Under the pieces are notes generated by a model, which saw only the letters and a program-made list of their open reading frames with translations, did no database searches and was not told the DNA's origin. This document shows positions 33,590 to 43,780 of a stretch of 50,332 nucleotides of DNA, piece by piece; the stretch's first letter is position 1; the number at the start of each line of letters is the position of its first letter. A program made the translations under genes and the position numbers. The stretch is from Lutimaribacter saemankumensis (GTDB lineage: Bacteria > Pseudomonadota > Alphaproteobacteria > Rhodobacterales > Rhodobacteraceae): positions 1 to 50,332 of the forward strand of contig NZ_FNEB01000012.1 in the NCBI RefSeq assembly GCF_900100005.1, in the 5' to 3' direction.

Positions 33590-33681
33590 GGGACCCGGGG
33601 TTTCCCCCGATGTCCGGCCCCTGGGACACAATCAGGGACCGAACGTGGCAAGGGGGTGCGGCCGCGCCCGGCCGCCCCGCC

Positions 33682-34809
33682 CTATTGCGTTGCCGCCTCG
33701 TAGGACGGCGCGCCGGTGGTGGCCAGTTCGGGCCAGTCGGCGATCACGTTGGTGCCCTGCAAGGGCTGCTGGTATCCCTTGTGGCAGGTCTTGCACGCAG
33801 CCTTGGGCGCATCGCCGAAGACCGGGCCAAGACGATGCGGCGGATACACATCCTGCAGCGGCACGAGGTAGTCGTTGTTCAGCTCCTGCACCATGGCGAT
33901 GCCCAGGCTGGCCGTGGACCACTGCGGCGTCACCTGCGCCGGGTCATAGAAGGCCCGCGTGTTGTGGCAGAAGACGCAGTTCACCCCGAGGCTGTTCGCG
34001 AAATAGTTCATCAGCGAATAGGTGCGCTCGGCGTTCTGGATGGCAGGGATGTCCGGGTTGGACGGGCTGCCTGCCACACGGCTTTCCAGGTCATGCACCG
34101 CGATCCGCTCGTAGTTCAGCAGATAGCTTTCCAGCGCATCCGAGGGCAGCGAGGTGTATTGCGATTGCACCGTCACCCTGCTCTGGTTGGCGGACCAGCC
34201 CGCCGTCGCCGTGTTTACCGGGCCAAGCCGGAACCAGATTTCGCTGGGCACGTTCTGGCCACGGTGGCAGGTAAAGCACGTCACGCCCACCTGCTTGTTG
34301 GCGTTCACATGGCCATCCCAGTTTTCGTTGATGTTCTGCGTCATCTCGATCATGCGGCGCGCCACGACCTTGGTGTAAAGGTCGTCGTTGCCGTATTCCT
34401 CGAGCGCGACATCCCCGTGGCAATACGCACAGCCCGCATCCGGCGCGACCCAGGTGGTCATCGCGTTCATCAGGCGGTTGAAATTGTCCTCGGTCAGATC
34501 GCCCAGCACCTGGACGTTCTGATAGATGTCGCGGGCCAGCGGCTCACCCCCGGCCGGCACATACGGCTCGTCAGGGATGATGTTGGCGATATCGGGGTCC
34601 GGCGTGGCCAGGTCGGCCTTGAACTCGGGCACCGACATCCCCGTCCCGCGTGGGCCGGTCTGCAGGCTGTCCGTGGCAAAGGGCTGCCCCCAGGCCACCA
34701 GCATCGCCGCGACGAACACCGCGCCACCCACCACACCCACCAGGATACCCGGTGTGTAGATGTTGGTCGGGTTGTCCCGGTTCCATTCGTTGAACCATTT
34801 AGGCAGCAT
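33682..34809 (-). CDS. pufC: Reaction-centre tetraheme cytochrome PufC
   Basis: The periplasmic cytochrome subunit that re-reduces the special pair, 375 aa. It has one N-terminal membrane anchor (GILVGVVGGAVFVAAMLVAW, about 21-40) and no lipobox Cys. Four heme sites are visible: CAYCH, CFTCH, CVFCH and CKTCH. Its presence separates this cluster from the Rhodobacter type with PufX and no PufC. Three bases separate it from pufM. Confidence 0.97.
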   Translation of the reverse strand: MLPKWFNEWNRDNPTNIYTPGILVGVVGGAVFVAAMLVAWGQPFATDSLQTGPRGTGMSVPEFKADLATPDPDIANIIPDEPYVPAGGEPLARDIYQNVQVLGDLTEDNFNRLMNAMTTWVAPDAGCAYCHGDVALEEYGNDDLYTKVVARRMIEMTQNINENWDGHVNANKQVGVTCFTCHRGQNVPSEIWFRLGPVNTATAGWSANQSRVTVQSQYTSLPSDALESYLLNYERIAVHDLESRVAGSPSNPDIPAIQNAERTYSLMNYFANSLGVNCVFCHNTRAFYDPAQVTPQWSTASLGIAMVQELNNDYLVPLQDVYPPHRLGPVFGDAPKAACKTCHKGYQQPLQGTNVIADWPELATTGAPSYEAATQ

Positions 34810-34812
34810 AAC

Positions 34813-35799
34813 TCAGCCCTCCTGTCCGATGAAGGATCCGTAGGACCGGAAGTCCTCGTATCCGTAGGAGCCGTCATACATGGGGGCAAAATTGTGCTCC
34901 TGCGCCCAGATGAACCAGTTGTCCACCACGGTGCCGGTCAGCAGGATGCCGATACCGCCCGTGATCGGGGTCAGAACCGCGAACCACCACGCCCAGCGAT
35001 GGATGCCTTCCATCGTCGCGTTGAAGCCCATGGTCCAGCGCCAGAACAGCGCCGCCCGCTCGGTGGCCGTGCCCCGGTCGTAGATCTGTTCCAGCTCGCG
35101 GTCGCCGCCGAAGCGGGTGACGGCCAGGATGGTGGCGCCGTGCATTGCGAACAGCAGCACCGAACCATAAAGGAACACGATCGAAAGACAGTGGAACGGG
35201 TTGTAGTAGAGGTTGCCGTAGCGGATCGAGAAGGCCGTGGTCCAATCCAGGTGCGGGAAGATCCCGTAAGGCACCGCCTCTGACCACGATCCCATCAGGA
35301 TCGGGCGGAACAGGCCCAGCACGAGGAACAGCCAGATCGCCGACCCGAAGGCCCAGAAGATGTGCTTGCCCATCTTCTGCTCGGCCGCCAGTTGCCAGGA
35401 CCGCAACCACCACAACATCACCGACACCAGCAGGAAGAAGCTGGAGATGATGTACCAGCCCCCGTCATTCAGCGGCGGGATGCGCAGCCCGTATTCGGGG
35501 CTGGGCGGCTCCAGCGCCAGCCAGAAAAGCTGCCGGATGAACTCGGGGATCGACCAGTCGACCTGCGCCAGCATGTTCATGCCGACGATGACGAACCAGA
35601 CAAGGCCCGACGCGATCGAGGCGATCCCGACCATGCCCACGTTGATGGGCCCGATCTGCGCGTTGCCGAACCAGCCCATGAGGTTGGAAAAGAACGGCGT
35701 GCCTGCGCGGTCTTCTGTCAGGGTGCCCAGGTCGTCGGTGCCCCATTCCGGGGCGCCGCGCACCTGCACCTGTGTGAATATGTTCTGATATTCAGCCAT
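34813..35799 (-). CDS. pufM: Photosynthetic reaction centre M subunit
   Basis: A five-helix core subunit carrying cofactors of the photochemical charge separation. The 328-aa product starts [20 protein letters not shown]. The stretch [20 protein letters not shown] carries the special-pair His, MHGATIL one iron-ligand His, and [19 protein letters not shown] the following region. The C-terminus is extended ([19 protein letters not shown]), as in PufC-containing species. The ATG at 35799 is chosen by alignment to family starts; pufL ends two bases upstream. Confidence 0.97.
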   Translation of the reverse strand: MAEYQNIFTQVQVRGAPEWGTDDLGTLTEDRAGTPFFSNLMGWFGNAQIGPINVGMVGIASIASGLVWFVIVGMNMLAQVDWSIPEFIRQLFWLALEPPSPEYGLRIPPLNDGGWYIISSFFLLVSVMLWWLRSWQLAAEQKMGKHIFWAFGSAIWLFLVLGLFRPILMGSWSEAVPYGIFPHLDWTTAFSIRYGNLYYNPFHCLSIVFLYGSVLLFAMHGATILAVTRFGGDRELEQIYDRGTATERAALFWRWTMGFNATMEGIHRWAWWFAVLTPITGGIGILLTGTVVDNWFIWAQEHNFAPMYDGSYGYEDFRSYGSFIGQEG

Positions 35800-35801
35800 T
35801 G

Positions 35802-36641
35802 TTACATCCCCACCTGAGAGGGCCATATCGGCAGCTCAAGCCACCAGTTCCACCATTCCGGCCAGCCCTTGGTCCAGACCGGGCCCGAGATGATGATGCA
35901 GACCGCCGAAAAGAACACGGCGTTGATCGCCAGCAGGAACCCCAGCCGGTGAATGCCCAGCGTGCCGACCGAGTAGCCGATGAAGTCACGAAAGAACGTG
36001 TCCTCGTGATCCGGCGTCTTGGCGATCTCGCCCTTTTCGGGATTCGCCGCCGACAGGATCAGGCCGCCATGAAGGGCCAGCGCCAGGGTGGTGGTGAAAA
36101 ACAGCGTCACCGCCAGCATATGCGCCGGGTTGTAGTGGAAGTGCAGATAGGCGTAGCCAGTGTTCGACACCCAATCGAGATGGCTGAAGATGCCATAGGG
36201 AAACGCATGCCCCCAGGCGCCCATCAGAAGGGGGCGGAAAATCACCAGCGTGACATAGGCCAGGATCGCGAAGCTGAAGGCGAACGGCACATGATAGCCG
36301 ATCCCGAGCTTGCGGCAGATCTCGACCTCGCGCAGCGCCCAGCTGATGAAGCTGGCCGTTGCGCAGATCGTTATGAACTGCCAAAGCCCGCCCTCGTTCA
36401 GCGGTGCGATGCCCAGACCATAGGACAGGTCGGGCGGCGCGATGTTGATAAGCCAGGGGTTCCACGTTCCCTGCTGGGCCGCGCCCCACAGGATCAGGAT
36501 CGTCCCCAAAGTAGCGAAAAAGGCGGTCGTGACCCCGAAGAAGCCCACGAAGAAGGGCCCCACCCAGAAGTCGAACAGATCGCCGCCGATCAGCGTCCCT
36601 CCGCGGACGCGATACTTTTTCTCGAAGCTGAGCAGCGCCAT
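35802..36641 (-). CDS. pufL: Photosynthetic reaction centre L subunit
   Basis: A 279-aa five-helix core subunit that pairs with PufM. It starts [40 protein letters not shown] and [14 protein letters not shown] hold the bacteriochlorophyll-ligand histidines, and [11 protein letters not shown] an iron ligand. The C-terminus has [11 protein letters not shown]. It lies 121 bp downstream of pufA, after a strong stem-loop. Confidence 0.97.
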   Translation of the reverse strand: MALLSFEKKYRVRGGTLIGGDLFDFWVGPFFVGFFGVTTAFFATLGTILILWGAAQQGTWNPWLINIAPPDLSYGLGIAPLNEGGLWQFITICATASFISWALREVEICRKLGIGYHVPFAFSFAILAYVTLVIFRPLLMGAWGHAFPYGIFSHLDWVSNTGYAYLHFHYNPAHMLAVTLFFTTTLALALHGGLILSAANPEKGEIAKTPDHEDTFFRDFIGYSVGTLGIHRLGFLLAINAVFFSAVCIIISGPVWTKGWPEWWNWWLELPIWPSQVGM

Positions 36642-36708
36642 CTTCCTAAGTCTCCGCGTTTGGCGGCGCGGCCTGTTCAGACCTTAGCCGTCGTGTTTTG
36701 GTTGGGTT

Positions 36709-36737
36709 CGCTGCGGGCGGGCGCACCGCCCGCAGCG
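36709..36737 (-). promoter_or_regulatory. pufA-pufL intercistronic stem-loop
   Basis: A perfect 12-bp stem (cgctgcgggcgg, loop GCGCA, mirrored to 36737) in the 121-bp pufA-pufL gap. No T-run follows on the minus strand. A hairpin here in Rhodobacter protects pufBA mRNA from 3' decay, giving excess LH1 over RC transcripts; the same role is inferred. Confidence 0.8.
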
Positions 36738-36762
36738 GTCTTTTCCAGGCTCTCGCCCGTGG

Positions 36763-36930
36763 TCACTCGCTTGCTGCGGCGCGCGATGCGGCGGCGTTCT
36801 CGAACCAGTTGATACCGTTCGACAGAACCACCAGGTGAATCATCACAGCCAGCAGGAAAAGGAAGACGCCCTGTGCGACAAACACACGGCGCGGATCGAA
36901 GACGAGCCAGATCTTGTAGAACTTTGCCAT
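36763..36930 (-). CDS. pufA: LH1 antenna alpha polypeptide
   Basis: The 55-aa alpha subunit of the core antenna. It starts [20 protein letters not shown], with one transmembrane helix and the bacteriochlorophyll-ligand His in [12 protein letters not shown] at about 33, then NWFENAA. The start at 36930 fits the family; an upstream in-frame ATG would add unrelated residues from the intergenic region. It lies 13 bp after pufB. Confidence 0.96.
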   Translation of the reverse strand: MAKFYKIWLVFDPRRVFVAQGVFLFLLAVMIHLVVLSNGINWFENAAASRAAASE

Positions 36931-36943
36931 TTCTTCGCTCCCC

Positions 36944-37093
36944 TCAGAACCACGGAGCCCAGATGTAGGTTGCCAGGTGGGCAACCACTGCGACCGCCAC
37001 GAACAGCCAGAGGCCGCTCATATAGACGGAGTGCAGCTCCTGAGCCTGCTCGTCGGTAAGACCCGTGAAGGACAGGTCGTTATTATCAGCCAT
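36944..37093 (-). CDS. pufB: LH1 antenna beta polypeptide
   Basis: The 49-aa beta subunit of LH1. It reads [20 protein letters not shown], then [20 protein letters not shown] and ATYIWAPWF. The helix contains the conserved bacteriochlorophyll-ligand His about ten residues before the WxPWF-like end. AGGAAAG lies before the ATG at 37093. It is too short for many gene finders but unmistakable. Confidence 0.96.
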   Translation of the reverse strand: MADNNDLSFTGLTDEQAQELHSVYMSGLWLFVAVAVVAHLATYIWAPWF

Positions 37094-37151
37094 GAACTTT
37101 CCTCCGGAACGTTATGCTGACGCCGCGAACCCCTCGCGGCAGGGTCCGTCG

Positions 37152-37169
37152 GGGCCCGTTGCCGGGCCC
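37152..37169 (-). promoter_or_regulatory. pufQ-pufB intergenic stem-loop
   Basis: GGGCCCG-ttgc-CGGGCCC forms a perfect 7-bp stem in the 126-bp pufQ-pufB gap, with a further GC-rich fold at about 37129-37140. It may mark the processing or 5' stabilisation site of pufBA mRNA; no T-run is present. Confidence 0.5.
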
Positions 37170-37219
37170 TTCGGGCCTGTCCACCCCTCTCGGAATGGCC
37201 AGTCTCGGGTTCGGTCCTT

Positions 37220-37447
37220 TCAGACCGAGAATACGATCGGCGTGATGCGGTCCGCCTCGGCCCATGCGCGGGCCAGCGGCCCCCGCGTGATGAGCGTGCG
37301 TTCCCGCGCCACGGCCCGGACCCATGAAATCGTCGCGAACGGGATCGCCACGACGAAGAACAGGGCAAAGAACACCCGGAACTCGGCGCTGCGGCGCGAG
37401 ATGTTCCGGCTGGCCCGGGTCGGCAGTTTCGAGGTCACATCTGTCAT
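37220..37447 (-). CDS. pufQ: PufQ, bacteriochlorophyll-related regulatory/carrier protein
   Basis: A 75-aa protein starting MTDVTSKLPTRASRNISRRS with one hydrophobic helix (FRVFFALFFVVAIPFATISW, about 23-42) and a basic-then-variable tail ending TPIVFSV. Position directly before pufB, size and the single helix identify PufQ, which in Rhodobacter supports bacteriochlorophyll formation by an unclear mechanism. It starts 17 bp after bchZ, so the puf promoter probably lies within bchZ. Confidence 0.88.
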   Translation of the reverse strand: MTDVTSKLPTRASRNISRRSAEFRVFFALFFVVAIPFATISWVRAVARERTLITRGPLARAWAEADRITPIVFSV

Positions 37448-37464
37448 GTGTCTTGCTCCTCTCG

Positions 37465-38934
37465 TTATTCGCTTGCGGCCGGGGCGCGGCTTGGCGCCAG
37501 GGCCCGGATGGTTTCGATCACCACGCGCTCGTCGCCCTGCGCCAGCGCGCGCTCTTCGGCGGCGTCGCGCAATTGCTTGGCGGCGGAAATGCGGGTCAGA
37601 ACAGGGTGGCTGGCCACGATGCGGTCCAGCTCGGCCTGGGCGTCGGCATCCCAGGGGAAATCGCGGCGCAGCGGCGTGGGCGTCGCGGGCGCGGCATCCA
37701 TCTGGCTGGCCAGCGGCAGGATGTGGAACAGCGCATCGAACAGCCCGTTGCATACTTCCTGCAGCAGGTAGGTCGCGCCGGCATAGCCCATGAACGGCGT
37801 ACCGGTCGCGCGCCGGATCGCGGCACCGGGGAACGACGCCGGGATGAACGCCGGCTGCGGCCCGTGCCCGGCCTTCATCTCGGCCAGGTAGATCTTTTCG
37901 TTGATCGACCCCATCACGATCAGCGGGCGGCGCTGCTCCATCAGGGCGCGCACTTCCTCGTTGTTGGTCTTGGTGCCGGCGCTGCGGGCCACGGCAAAGG
38001 CGCAAGGCAGGCCAAGGTCGCTTTCCATGTAGTGGCGGATGCCGCGGGCATAGGTTTCGTTCGCGACGATGGCGAAGCTGGCGGTCGCAAAGAAATCCTG
38101 CGTGACCGAGCGCCACAGATCCCAGACCGGCTTGATCGTCGAATGCTTTTCGCGCGCGATGAACGGTTCAGGGTCGAGCCCCAGCATATCGCCCAGCTTG
38201 CGCAGGAATTTCGTCGTGCTGTCGATCCCGATGGGCGCCTGCAGATAGGGCTTGCCCAGAACCTCGGCCAGGCCGCGTCCGAATTCGCGGTACATCACGA
38301 TATTGGCGTCGGCGTTCACCAGGTTGCGCATTTCGGCCAGGTGGCTGCCAAGCGGCATCACCATGTTGACCTCGGCGCCGATCCCTTCGACCAGGCGGCG
38401 GATCTCGGCCAGGTCGCTCGGCATGTTGAAGGTGCCGTACATCGGGCCCAGGATGTTCACGCGCGGGGCGGCGCCCTCTTCGCACTTTTTCTCGGGCGGC
38501 ATCCGGCCCTTGGTCATCCCGAACTCGGTAAAGATCCAGGTCATCGCGCGATCCGCGCTTTCCCACTGGTCCTCGTCGATGGTGCGCGGCAGGAAGCGCT
38601 GGATGTTCGTGCCCTGCGGCGTGACACCCCCGCCGATCATTTCCGCGATCGACCCGGTGACGACGACCGACGGCAACGCCGGGTCGAGCGTTTCCCAGGC
38701 CCGTTTCATCGCGCCTTCGGTGCCGTCGCGGCCCAGCTCTTCCTCGGCCAGGCCGGTGACGACGATGGGCAATTCATGCGGCGGCAGCGCGTCGGTATAA
38801 TGCAGGACGGACGTGACCGGCAGGTTTTCGCAGCCTACCGGGCCGTCGATGACCACCTGCAACCCCTTCACCGCGGTAAAGGCGTAGACGGCCCCCCAAT
38901 ATCCCCCGGCGCGGTCATGATCCTGGATAAGCAT
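37465..38934 (-). CDS. bchZ: Chlorophyllide a reductase subunit BchZ
   Basis: With BchY it forms the nitrogenase-like catalytic component that reduces ring B of chlorophyllide a. The product is 489 aa. It starts [20 protein letters not shown], with [20 protein letters not shown] and [20 protein letters not shown]. The start shares one base with the bchY stop. The cluster-ligand Cys in PVGCENLP is present. Confidence 0.96.
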   Translation of the reverse strand: MLIQDHDRAGGYWGAVYAFTAVKGLQVVIDGPVGCENLPVTSVLHYTDALPPHELPIVVTGLAEEELGRDGTEGAMKRAWETLDPALPSVVVTGSIAEMIGGGVTPQGTNIQRFLPRTIDEDQWESADRAMTWIFTEFGMTKGRMPPEKKCEEGAAPRVNILGPMYGTFNMPSDLAEIRRLVEGIGAEVNMVMPLGSHLAEMRNLVNADANIVMYREFGRGLAEVLGKPYLQAPIGIDSTTKFLRKLGDMLGLDPEPFIAREKHSTIKPVWDLWRSVTQDFFATASFAIVANETYARGIRHYMESDLGLPCAFAVARSAGTKTNNEEVRALMEQRRPLIVMGSINEKIYLAEMKAGHGPQPAFIPASFPGAAIRRATGTPFMGYAGATYLLQEVCNGLFDALFHILPLASQMDAAPATPTPLRRDFPWDADAQAELDRIVASHPVLTRISAAKQLRDAAEERALAQGDERVVIETIRALAPSRAPAASE

Positions 38935-40496
38935 CAGATCATCTCCTGCGCCTTGGCGGCACGCGCCAGTTTATCGAGCTTTTTCTGATGCTGGGCGCGG
39001 AAATCGGGGCGCAGGTTGGGGCTGCCCTCCCAGATACCGGCGGTGTCGCCTTCGCCCACTCCGTCAAAGAACTCGGCCATGTGATCCATGCGGTCCTTGT
39101 TGGCCATCGCGGCGTTGATGACCTCGGCCAGGCTGCCGGCACCGGCCGGCCCCATCAGCGGGCGCGCGGAAATCAGGTTGGTGAAATAGAGCGCCGGAAC
39201 GGTCAGTTCCTTGGCCTTCTGCACCACCGGCGTCGTGCCGATCGCAAGGTTGGGGCGGATGGCCTCCATCGCGGCACAGTCGTCTTCCAGCGAGGCGCGG
39301 AACTTGACCTTCACGCCATGCGCCTCCAGCCAGGCGGCATCCTGCGCGTTCCAGGGTGTCCTGGGGCAGGCCGTACCGACATAGGGCAGGTCCGCACCGC
39401 TTTCGATCAGCAGCCGCGCGACGAGCAATTCGCTGCCTTCATAGCCCGAGAGCGTAATCGTGCCTTCGATCTTCGATTGCGCCAGCGCGCCCTTGATCGC
39501 GGGAACAAAGGCGTTCTGCGCCGCGCCGACCTGTGCCTCGGACAGGCCGAAGGCGTCGCCGATGGCGGCCAGCCAGTCATGCGTGCCGGAAATGCCCACC
39601 GGGGCAGAGCCCACAACCGGACGGCCCGCCGCCTGGAATTCGCGCACGGCAGACGTATAGAACGGATGGATCGCCGCCACTGCCCCGCAATCCAGCGCCG
39701 AATACAATTCACGCCATTCGCGGCATGGCACGACAGGGCCGGCGGCCAGGCCAAGCGGCGCCAGCATCGCGCCGATCATCATCGGGTCGGCCGGGAACAT
39801 CTCGCCCAACAGCGATACGGTCGGTCGGTCCTCGACCCCGCCTTCTGGGCGCGGCACGGGGCCGGCCTCGGCTTCTTCGCGGGCGTATTTCAGCATTGCA
39901 CCGGCCAGAACGTCCTTGGCCTCGGCATGGGTCGGCACACCGAAACCTGGCACGTCGATGCCCACGATGCGCACGCCGTTGATCTCGTCCGGCAGCAGCC
40001 GCAGCGGCACGCCGCTTGCGGTTGGCACGCACAGGTTCGTCACGACCACCGCGTCATAGCGGTCGGGATCGGCCAGTTCGTGCACCGCGTCGCGGATGTC
40101 CTCGAACAGCTTGCCGGTCACCAGGGTTTCGGAATTGAACGGCACGTAACCGACCGACCGGCGCGCGCCATAGAAATGCGACACGAAGGTCAGGCCGTAA
40201 ACGCAGCAGGCGGAACCCGAAAGAACCGTGGCCACGCGCTTCATCCGCAGACCCACCCGCAACGACCCGAAGGCCGGGCACATGGATTGCGGCTTGTCAT
40301 GCGGGCCGGTGGGATAATCGGCGGCGAACTTGTCCAGCAACTCGGACTGGCCGGCCGCGCGCGCGGCCTCGGCCATGGTCGAACCGGAATGACAGCCAAG
40401 GCCGGGATCGCCCTCCAGCACCGGCGCGTCCTCGCGCGGGGCGCCCTCGATCACTTCGGCCTCATGGGCGGTGTCGTATGTTTCTTCGCGGCTCAT
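38934..40496 (-). CDS. bchY: Chlorophyllide a reductase subunit BchY
   Basis: Partner of BchZ, 520 aa. The N-terminal region contains [20 protein letters not shown] and [20 protein letters not shown], Cys-containing stretches likely to serve the NB-type cluster. The start overlaps the stop of a 29-codon ORF by ATGA, and the stop shares a base with bchZ. The N-terminal extension before the core (about 30 acidic residues) is usual. Confidence 0.95.
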   Translation of the reverse strand: MSREETYDTAHEAEVIEGAPREDAPVLEGDPGLGCHSGSTMAEAARAAGQSELLDKFAADYPTGPHDKPQSMCPAFGSLRVGLRMKRVATVLSGSACCVYGLTFVSHFYGARRSVGYVPFNSETLVTGKLFEDIRDAVHELADPDRYDAVVVTNLCVPTASGVPLRLLPDEINGVRIVGIDVPGFGVPTHAEAKDVLAGAMLKYAREEAEAGPVPRPEGGVEDRPTVSLLGEMFPADPMMIGAMLAPLGLAAGPVVPCREWRELYSALDCGAVAAIHPFYTSAVREFQAAGRPVVGSAPVGISGTHDWLAAIGDAFGLSEAQVGAAQNAFVPAIKGALAQSKIEGTITLSGYEGSELLVARLLIESGADLPYVGTACPRTPWNAQDAAWLEAHGVKVKFRASLEDDCAAMEAIRPNLAIGTTPVVQKAKELTVPALYFTNLISARPLMGPAGAGSLAEVINAAMANKDRMDHMAEFFDGVGEGDTAGIWEGSPNLRPDFRAQHQKKLDKLARAAKAQEMI

Positions 40497-40582
40497 TCCT
40501 TGCCCTTCGGCGCCGGCTGCGGCGCCCGTTCCAGTTGCTTGAGCGCCCGGTCCCAGCGGGCCAGTTCATCCAGATCAAACAT
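40493..40582 (-). CDS. Candidate 29-aa microprotein between bchX and bchY
   Basis: An ORF starting ATG at 40582, 8 bp inside the end of bchX, and ending with TGA that overlaps the bchY ATG (ATGA). The product is [20 protein letters not shown] followed by PQPAPKGKE: an amphipathic, charged helix and a Pro/Lys tail. I do not recognise it as a named family. The two overlaps imply that it is either a real small protein or a translational relay that brings ribosomes to bchY. No separate ribosome site analysis can prove expression. Confidence 0.55.
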   Translation of the reverse strand: MFDLDELARWDRALKQLERAPQPAPKGKE

Positions 40583-41576
40583 CGTCGTAGACCACTTCGA
40601 GGGATTTCTTCGGCGCTGCATACTTGCCGCGCATGTCGGCATCGCTTGCCGGTTCCAGAACCACGCCCGCACCGGTGTCGGACCCGTCGAACAGGTTCAG
40701 CAATTCATCCTGGCTCAGCGGTTTGGGGCGGATCGGCGGCGCCTCGGCCACGTTCAGGCCCAGTTCCGCGAACAGCGCTCCCCAGGGCGAGGCATCGGTG
40801 CCGACGATCTGGTAATTGGCGGATTTCTTGCGCAGGTCGTCATCCTGCGGGATCGAGGCCAGCACCGGGATGCCCGCCGCTTCGGCAAAGGCCTGCGCCT
40901 CGCCGGAATGGTCGTCCTTGTTCACGACCAGACCCGCCACGCCGACATTGCCGCCCAGCTTGCGGAAATACTCGACCGCCGAACAGACGTTGTTGGCCAC
41001 ATAGAGCGATTGCAGGTCGTTCGACCCGACTAGGATCACCTTTTGCGCCATGTCACGCGCAATCGGCAGACCGAACCCGCCACACACGACGTCGCCCAGG
41101 AAATCCAGCAGGACGTAATCGAAATCCCAGTCGTGAAAGCCCAGCTTTTCCAGCAGTTCGAAACCGTGGATGATGCCGCGCCCGCCGCAGCCGCGGCCCA
41201 CCTCGGGCCCGCCCAGCTCCATCGCAAAGACGCCGCCACGCTTGAAACACACGTCGCCGATCTGCACCTCTTCGCCGGCCAGCTTCTTCTTGGTCGATGT
41301 CTCGATGATCGTCGGGCACGCCTTGCCGCCGAACAGCAGGCTGGTGGTGTCGGATTTCGGGTCGCAGCCGATCAGCAGCACACGCTTGCCCTGCTCGGCC
41401 ATCATGTGGCTGAGATTGGCCAGCGTGAACGACTTGCCGATCCCACCCTTGCCGTAGATCGCGATGATCTGCGTCTTGCTGGTCGGTTCGGTGACGGGGA
41501 TCTCTTCGATCTCCTGCGTGGCTTCATCCTTCAGCCGCTGGTCATACCCTTTCAGGTTCGGCACTTCGTCCTTCAT
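40575..41576 (-). CDS. bchX: Chlorophyllide a reductase iron protein BchX
   Basis: NifH-like electron donor to BchYZ, 333 aa. The P-loop [20 protein letters not shown] is at about 39-58. Cys ligand regions are [15 protein letters not shown] and [13 protein letters not shown]. The N-terminal extension [20 protein letters not shown] is standard. The start overlaps the bchC stop (ATGA). Confidence 0.96.
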   Translation of the reverse strand: MKDEVPNLKGYDQRLKDEATQEIEEIPVTEPTSKTQIIAIYGKGGIGKSFTLANLSHMMAEQGKRVLLIGCDPKSDTTSLLFGGKACPTIIETSTKKKLAGEEVQIGDVCFKRGGVFAMELGGPEVGRGCGGRGIIHGFELLEKLGFHDWDFDYVLLDFLGDVVCGGFGLPIARDMAQKVILVGSNDLQSLYVANNVCSAVEYFRKLGGNVGVAGLVVNKDDHSGEAQAFAEAAGIPVLASIPQDDDLRKKSANYQIVGTDASPWGALFAELGLNVAEAPPIRPKPLSQDELLNLFDGSDTGAGVVLEPASDADMRGKYAAPKKSLEVVYDDV

Positions 41577-42514
41577 GCGGCTTGCTCCCAGTTAAGTATC
41601 ATCTTCAGGCAGGCCGGATCCTCGAACGCCGTGGTGTAGGCGTCGGGGGCACGGGCCGCCGGAACTTCGTGTGTGATCAGCCCGCCCAGGCTCAGCGCGC
41701 CGTTCTCGATCAGCGCGCGGGTGGCGGACAAGTCGTCACGCTCCCACTCGGCGGCGACGCGGAACCGCGCCTCTTTCATGAATGCGGGCGGAAAGGCGAA
41801 TTGCAGCGGCTCGGTATAAAAGCCGGCCAGCACGATCTCGCCGCCCTTGCGGATGCGGCCCACCAGATCGTTCAGCAGCGCCCCGTTGCCCGAGGCGTCG
41901 TAGATCGCGGTGTAATCCCGGCGCTCATCCGCATCGGGGTGGATCACGTCGTATCCTTCGGCGCCGGTGGCGCGGTCGGGGTTCACCTCCCACACGGTGG
42001 GGGCGGGCGCACCGGCGGCAACGGTCAGCCGCGCCAGCAGCCGGCCCAGGACACCATGGCCCACGATCAGGTCGGGCACCGCCTTGTCCAGCCCCGCCAG
42101 CGCGTGACGCGCCGTGGCCGCCAGGGCCAGCAAGGCCCCCTGCGCACCCAGGCCCGCATCTATACGGCATACGCGCGCGGCGTCCGTCACCAGCATGCTG
42201 GCTGCGCCGCCGAACAGGCCGAACGCCCCTTCGTAACAATTCGCGCCGGGCACAAAGACCCAGTCGCCCGGGCGATACCCGGTTTCCGAACCGGCCTCGA
42301 CCACCTCGCCCGCGGCCTCGTAACCGGGCACAAGCGGATACCCCATGCCGGGAAACGGCGGCATCTGGCCGGACCAGAAAAGTTTCTCGGTGCCCGTGGA
42401 GATGCCGGAATGCGCGATGCGGACAACCAGATCGTTCGGCCCCGGCGCCGTCAGCGGCACGGTTTCGATCTTCAGATCCTTTGGTCCGTTCAGGAGGACG
42501 ACGGATGTCTGCAT
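41573..42514 (-). CDS. bchC: Bacteriochlorophyllide a dehydrogenase BchC
   Basis: A zinc-type alcohol dehydrogenase family enzyme that oxidises the 3-hydroxyethyl group to acetyl, giving bacteriochlorophyllide a. The product is 313 aa from the ATG at 42514 ([20 protein letters not shown]). It has [20 protein letters not shown] and [20 protein letters not shown]. An upstream in-frame ATG at 42571 extends into the promoter and is less likely. Two PpsR boxes precede it by 71 and 97 bp. Confidence 0.95.
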   Translation of the reverse strand: MQTSVVLLNGPKDLKIETVPLTAPGPNDLVVRIAHSGISTGTEKLFWSGQMPPFPGMGYPLVPGYEAAGEVVEAGSETGYRPGDWVFVPGANCYEGAFGLFGGAASMLVTDAARVCRIDAGLGAQGALLALAATARHALAGLDKAVPDLIVGHGVLGRLLARLTVAAGAPAPTVWEVNPDRATGAEGYDVIHPDADERRDYTAIYDASGNGALLNDLVGRIRKGGEIVLAGFYTEPLQFAFPPAFMKEARFRVAAEWERDDLSATRALIENGALSLGGLITHEVPAARAPDAYTTAFEDPACLKMILNWEQAA

Positions 42515-42585
42515 GGCCCCCTCACTCTGTCCACTGGCGCGGCGCCGTCCCTGTGGAAGACTCAGGCGCACCGCTTTTTCGATAG

Positions 42586-42603
42586 TGTCAGTTTAACTTT
42601 ACA
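42586..42603. promoter_or_regulatory. PpsR/CrtJ box 1 (bchC promoter)
   Basis: A perfect TGT-N12-ACA (centre cagtttaacttt) between crtF and bchC, 8 bp from a second box. Paired boxes at bchC are the classic CrtJ/PpsR target. Confidence 0.85.
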
Positions 42604-42611
42604 CTTTGGTC

Positions 42612-42629
42612 TGTCAATAATTATTGACT
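42612..42629. promoter_or_regulatory. PpsR/CrtJ box 2 (bchC promoter, near match)
   Basis: TGTCAATAATTATTGACT: the last base of the ACA half differs (ACT), but the inner 16 bases are a perfect palindrome. It lies 18 bp before the crtF stop coordinate, between crtF and bchC. Confidence 0.75.
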
Positions 42630-42647
42630 GTTTGGCGCCAGAAACCG

Positions 42648-43775
42648 TCAAGCTGCTTTGACACATGTCACCGCAGAGGTGACGTAGGGGCGCCCGGCAC
42701 GGGGAATCGCGATGTCTTCGAATCCGACCTCCCGGCACAGTTCGGCGATTCGATCCGCGCTGCGTGTGCGGCCTGTGCCCATCGCCATCGTGTAAAAGGC
42801 GAAATACACATCCGTGATCGGATCGGGGCGGTCGCCGCCCGACATCGGCTCGGAAATGATCAGGCGGCCGCCGGCGGGCAGCGCGTCATGCACCTTTGCC
42901 AAAAGCGCCCGCACCGTGTCGTCGCGGTGATCGTAAAGCACGCGAATCAGGCTGATCGCATCGGCACCCTCTGGCAGCGGATCGTCGCGGAAGGACGCCG
43001 GATGCAGACGCACCCGATCGCTGACCCCGGCTCGCGCCAACCGCGCGCCGGCGCCCTCCAGCACCGCGGGCAGATCGACAAGCGTCATAGCCAGCCCCGG
43101 CCAGGCACGCCCCGCGGCCGACAGGAACGCACCCGTCCCGCCGCCCACATCCATCAGGCGCCGTACATTCTTGAGCGACACCATGCGCAGCGTATCCTGC
43201 GCCACCAATGCCTGACTGTCGGCCATCAGGTCGGAATAGGTGGCCGTCACCGTCGGATCGACCGCACCGCGCGCCCCGAAGACATAGGGCCAAAAGGCCG
43301 CCAGCTCGGTCTCGGCCCCGCCGCGCAGCAAGGCCACCGGATCTTCGAGATCGCGATAGAAGGCGCGGTGATGGCGAATCATCTGGCGCAATCCGGGCAC
43401 GCCCAGCAATGCCGCTCCCTTGCGCGCCAGCGCGAACCGTCCGTCCCGCCGACGCTTCAGCAGCCCCATCGCCGCACCGGCCTGGCACAGAATCAGCATC
43501 CGGTCCTCAGGCATCTCGGCGCCAGCGGCCAGCGCGGCTACGCGCATCGGCCCACCGGTCAACCGGTTCAGCACATCCAGTTCGACCAGCGAGGCCAGCG
43601 CCTGCGCCTCGACAAACCCTTGCACAATGCGAAAAATCTCGGCGCCATCGCGCCGCGCCATGCCGCGCGTCAACGGAAACCGCGCGGCCCAGGCCTGAAA
43701 GCCGGGGCGCGCGATCAGTCGTGCCAGCACCCCACGCATACCATTTGCCGGTCGGGGCGCAGCGGCATCGGCCAT
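42648..43775 (-). CDS. crtF: Demethylspheroidene O-methyltransferase CrtF
   Basis: SAM-dependent methyltransferase that methylates the C1 hydroxyl in the spheroidene pathway. The 375-aa product has an N-terminal helical dimerisation region (IFRIVQGFVEAQALASLVEL), SAM motif RRLMDVGGGTGAFLSAAGRA at about 209-228 and VLYDHRDDTVRALLAK. The bchC promoter with its PpsR boxes follows, so crtEF read-through into bchC is possible, as in the Rhodobacter superoperon. Confidence 0.94.
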   Translation of the reverse strand: MADAAAPRPANGMRGVLARLIARPGFQAWAARFPLTRGMARRDGAEIFRIVQGFVEAQALASLVELDVLNRLTGGPMRVAALAAGAEMPEDRMLILCQAGAAMGLLKRRRDGRFALARKGAALLGVPGLRQMIRHHRAFYRDLEDPVALLRGGAETELAAFWPYVFGARGAVDPTVTATYSDLMADSQALVAQDTLRMVSLKNVRRLMDVGGGTGAFLSAAGRAWPGLAMTLVDLPAVLEGAGARLARAGVSDRVRLHPASFRDDPLPEGADAISLIRVLYDHRDDTVRALLAKVHDALPAGGRLIISEPMSGGDRPDPITDVYFAFYTMAMGTGRTRSADRIAELCREVGFEDIAIPRAGRPYVTSAVTCVKAA

Positions 43776-43780
43776 GCCTG

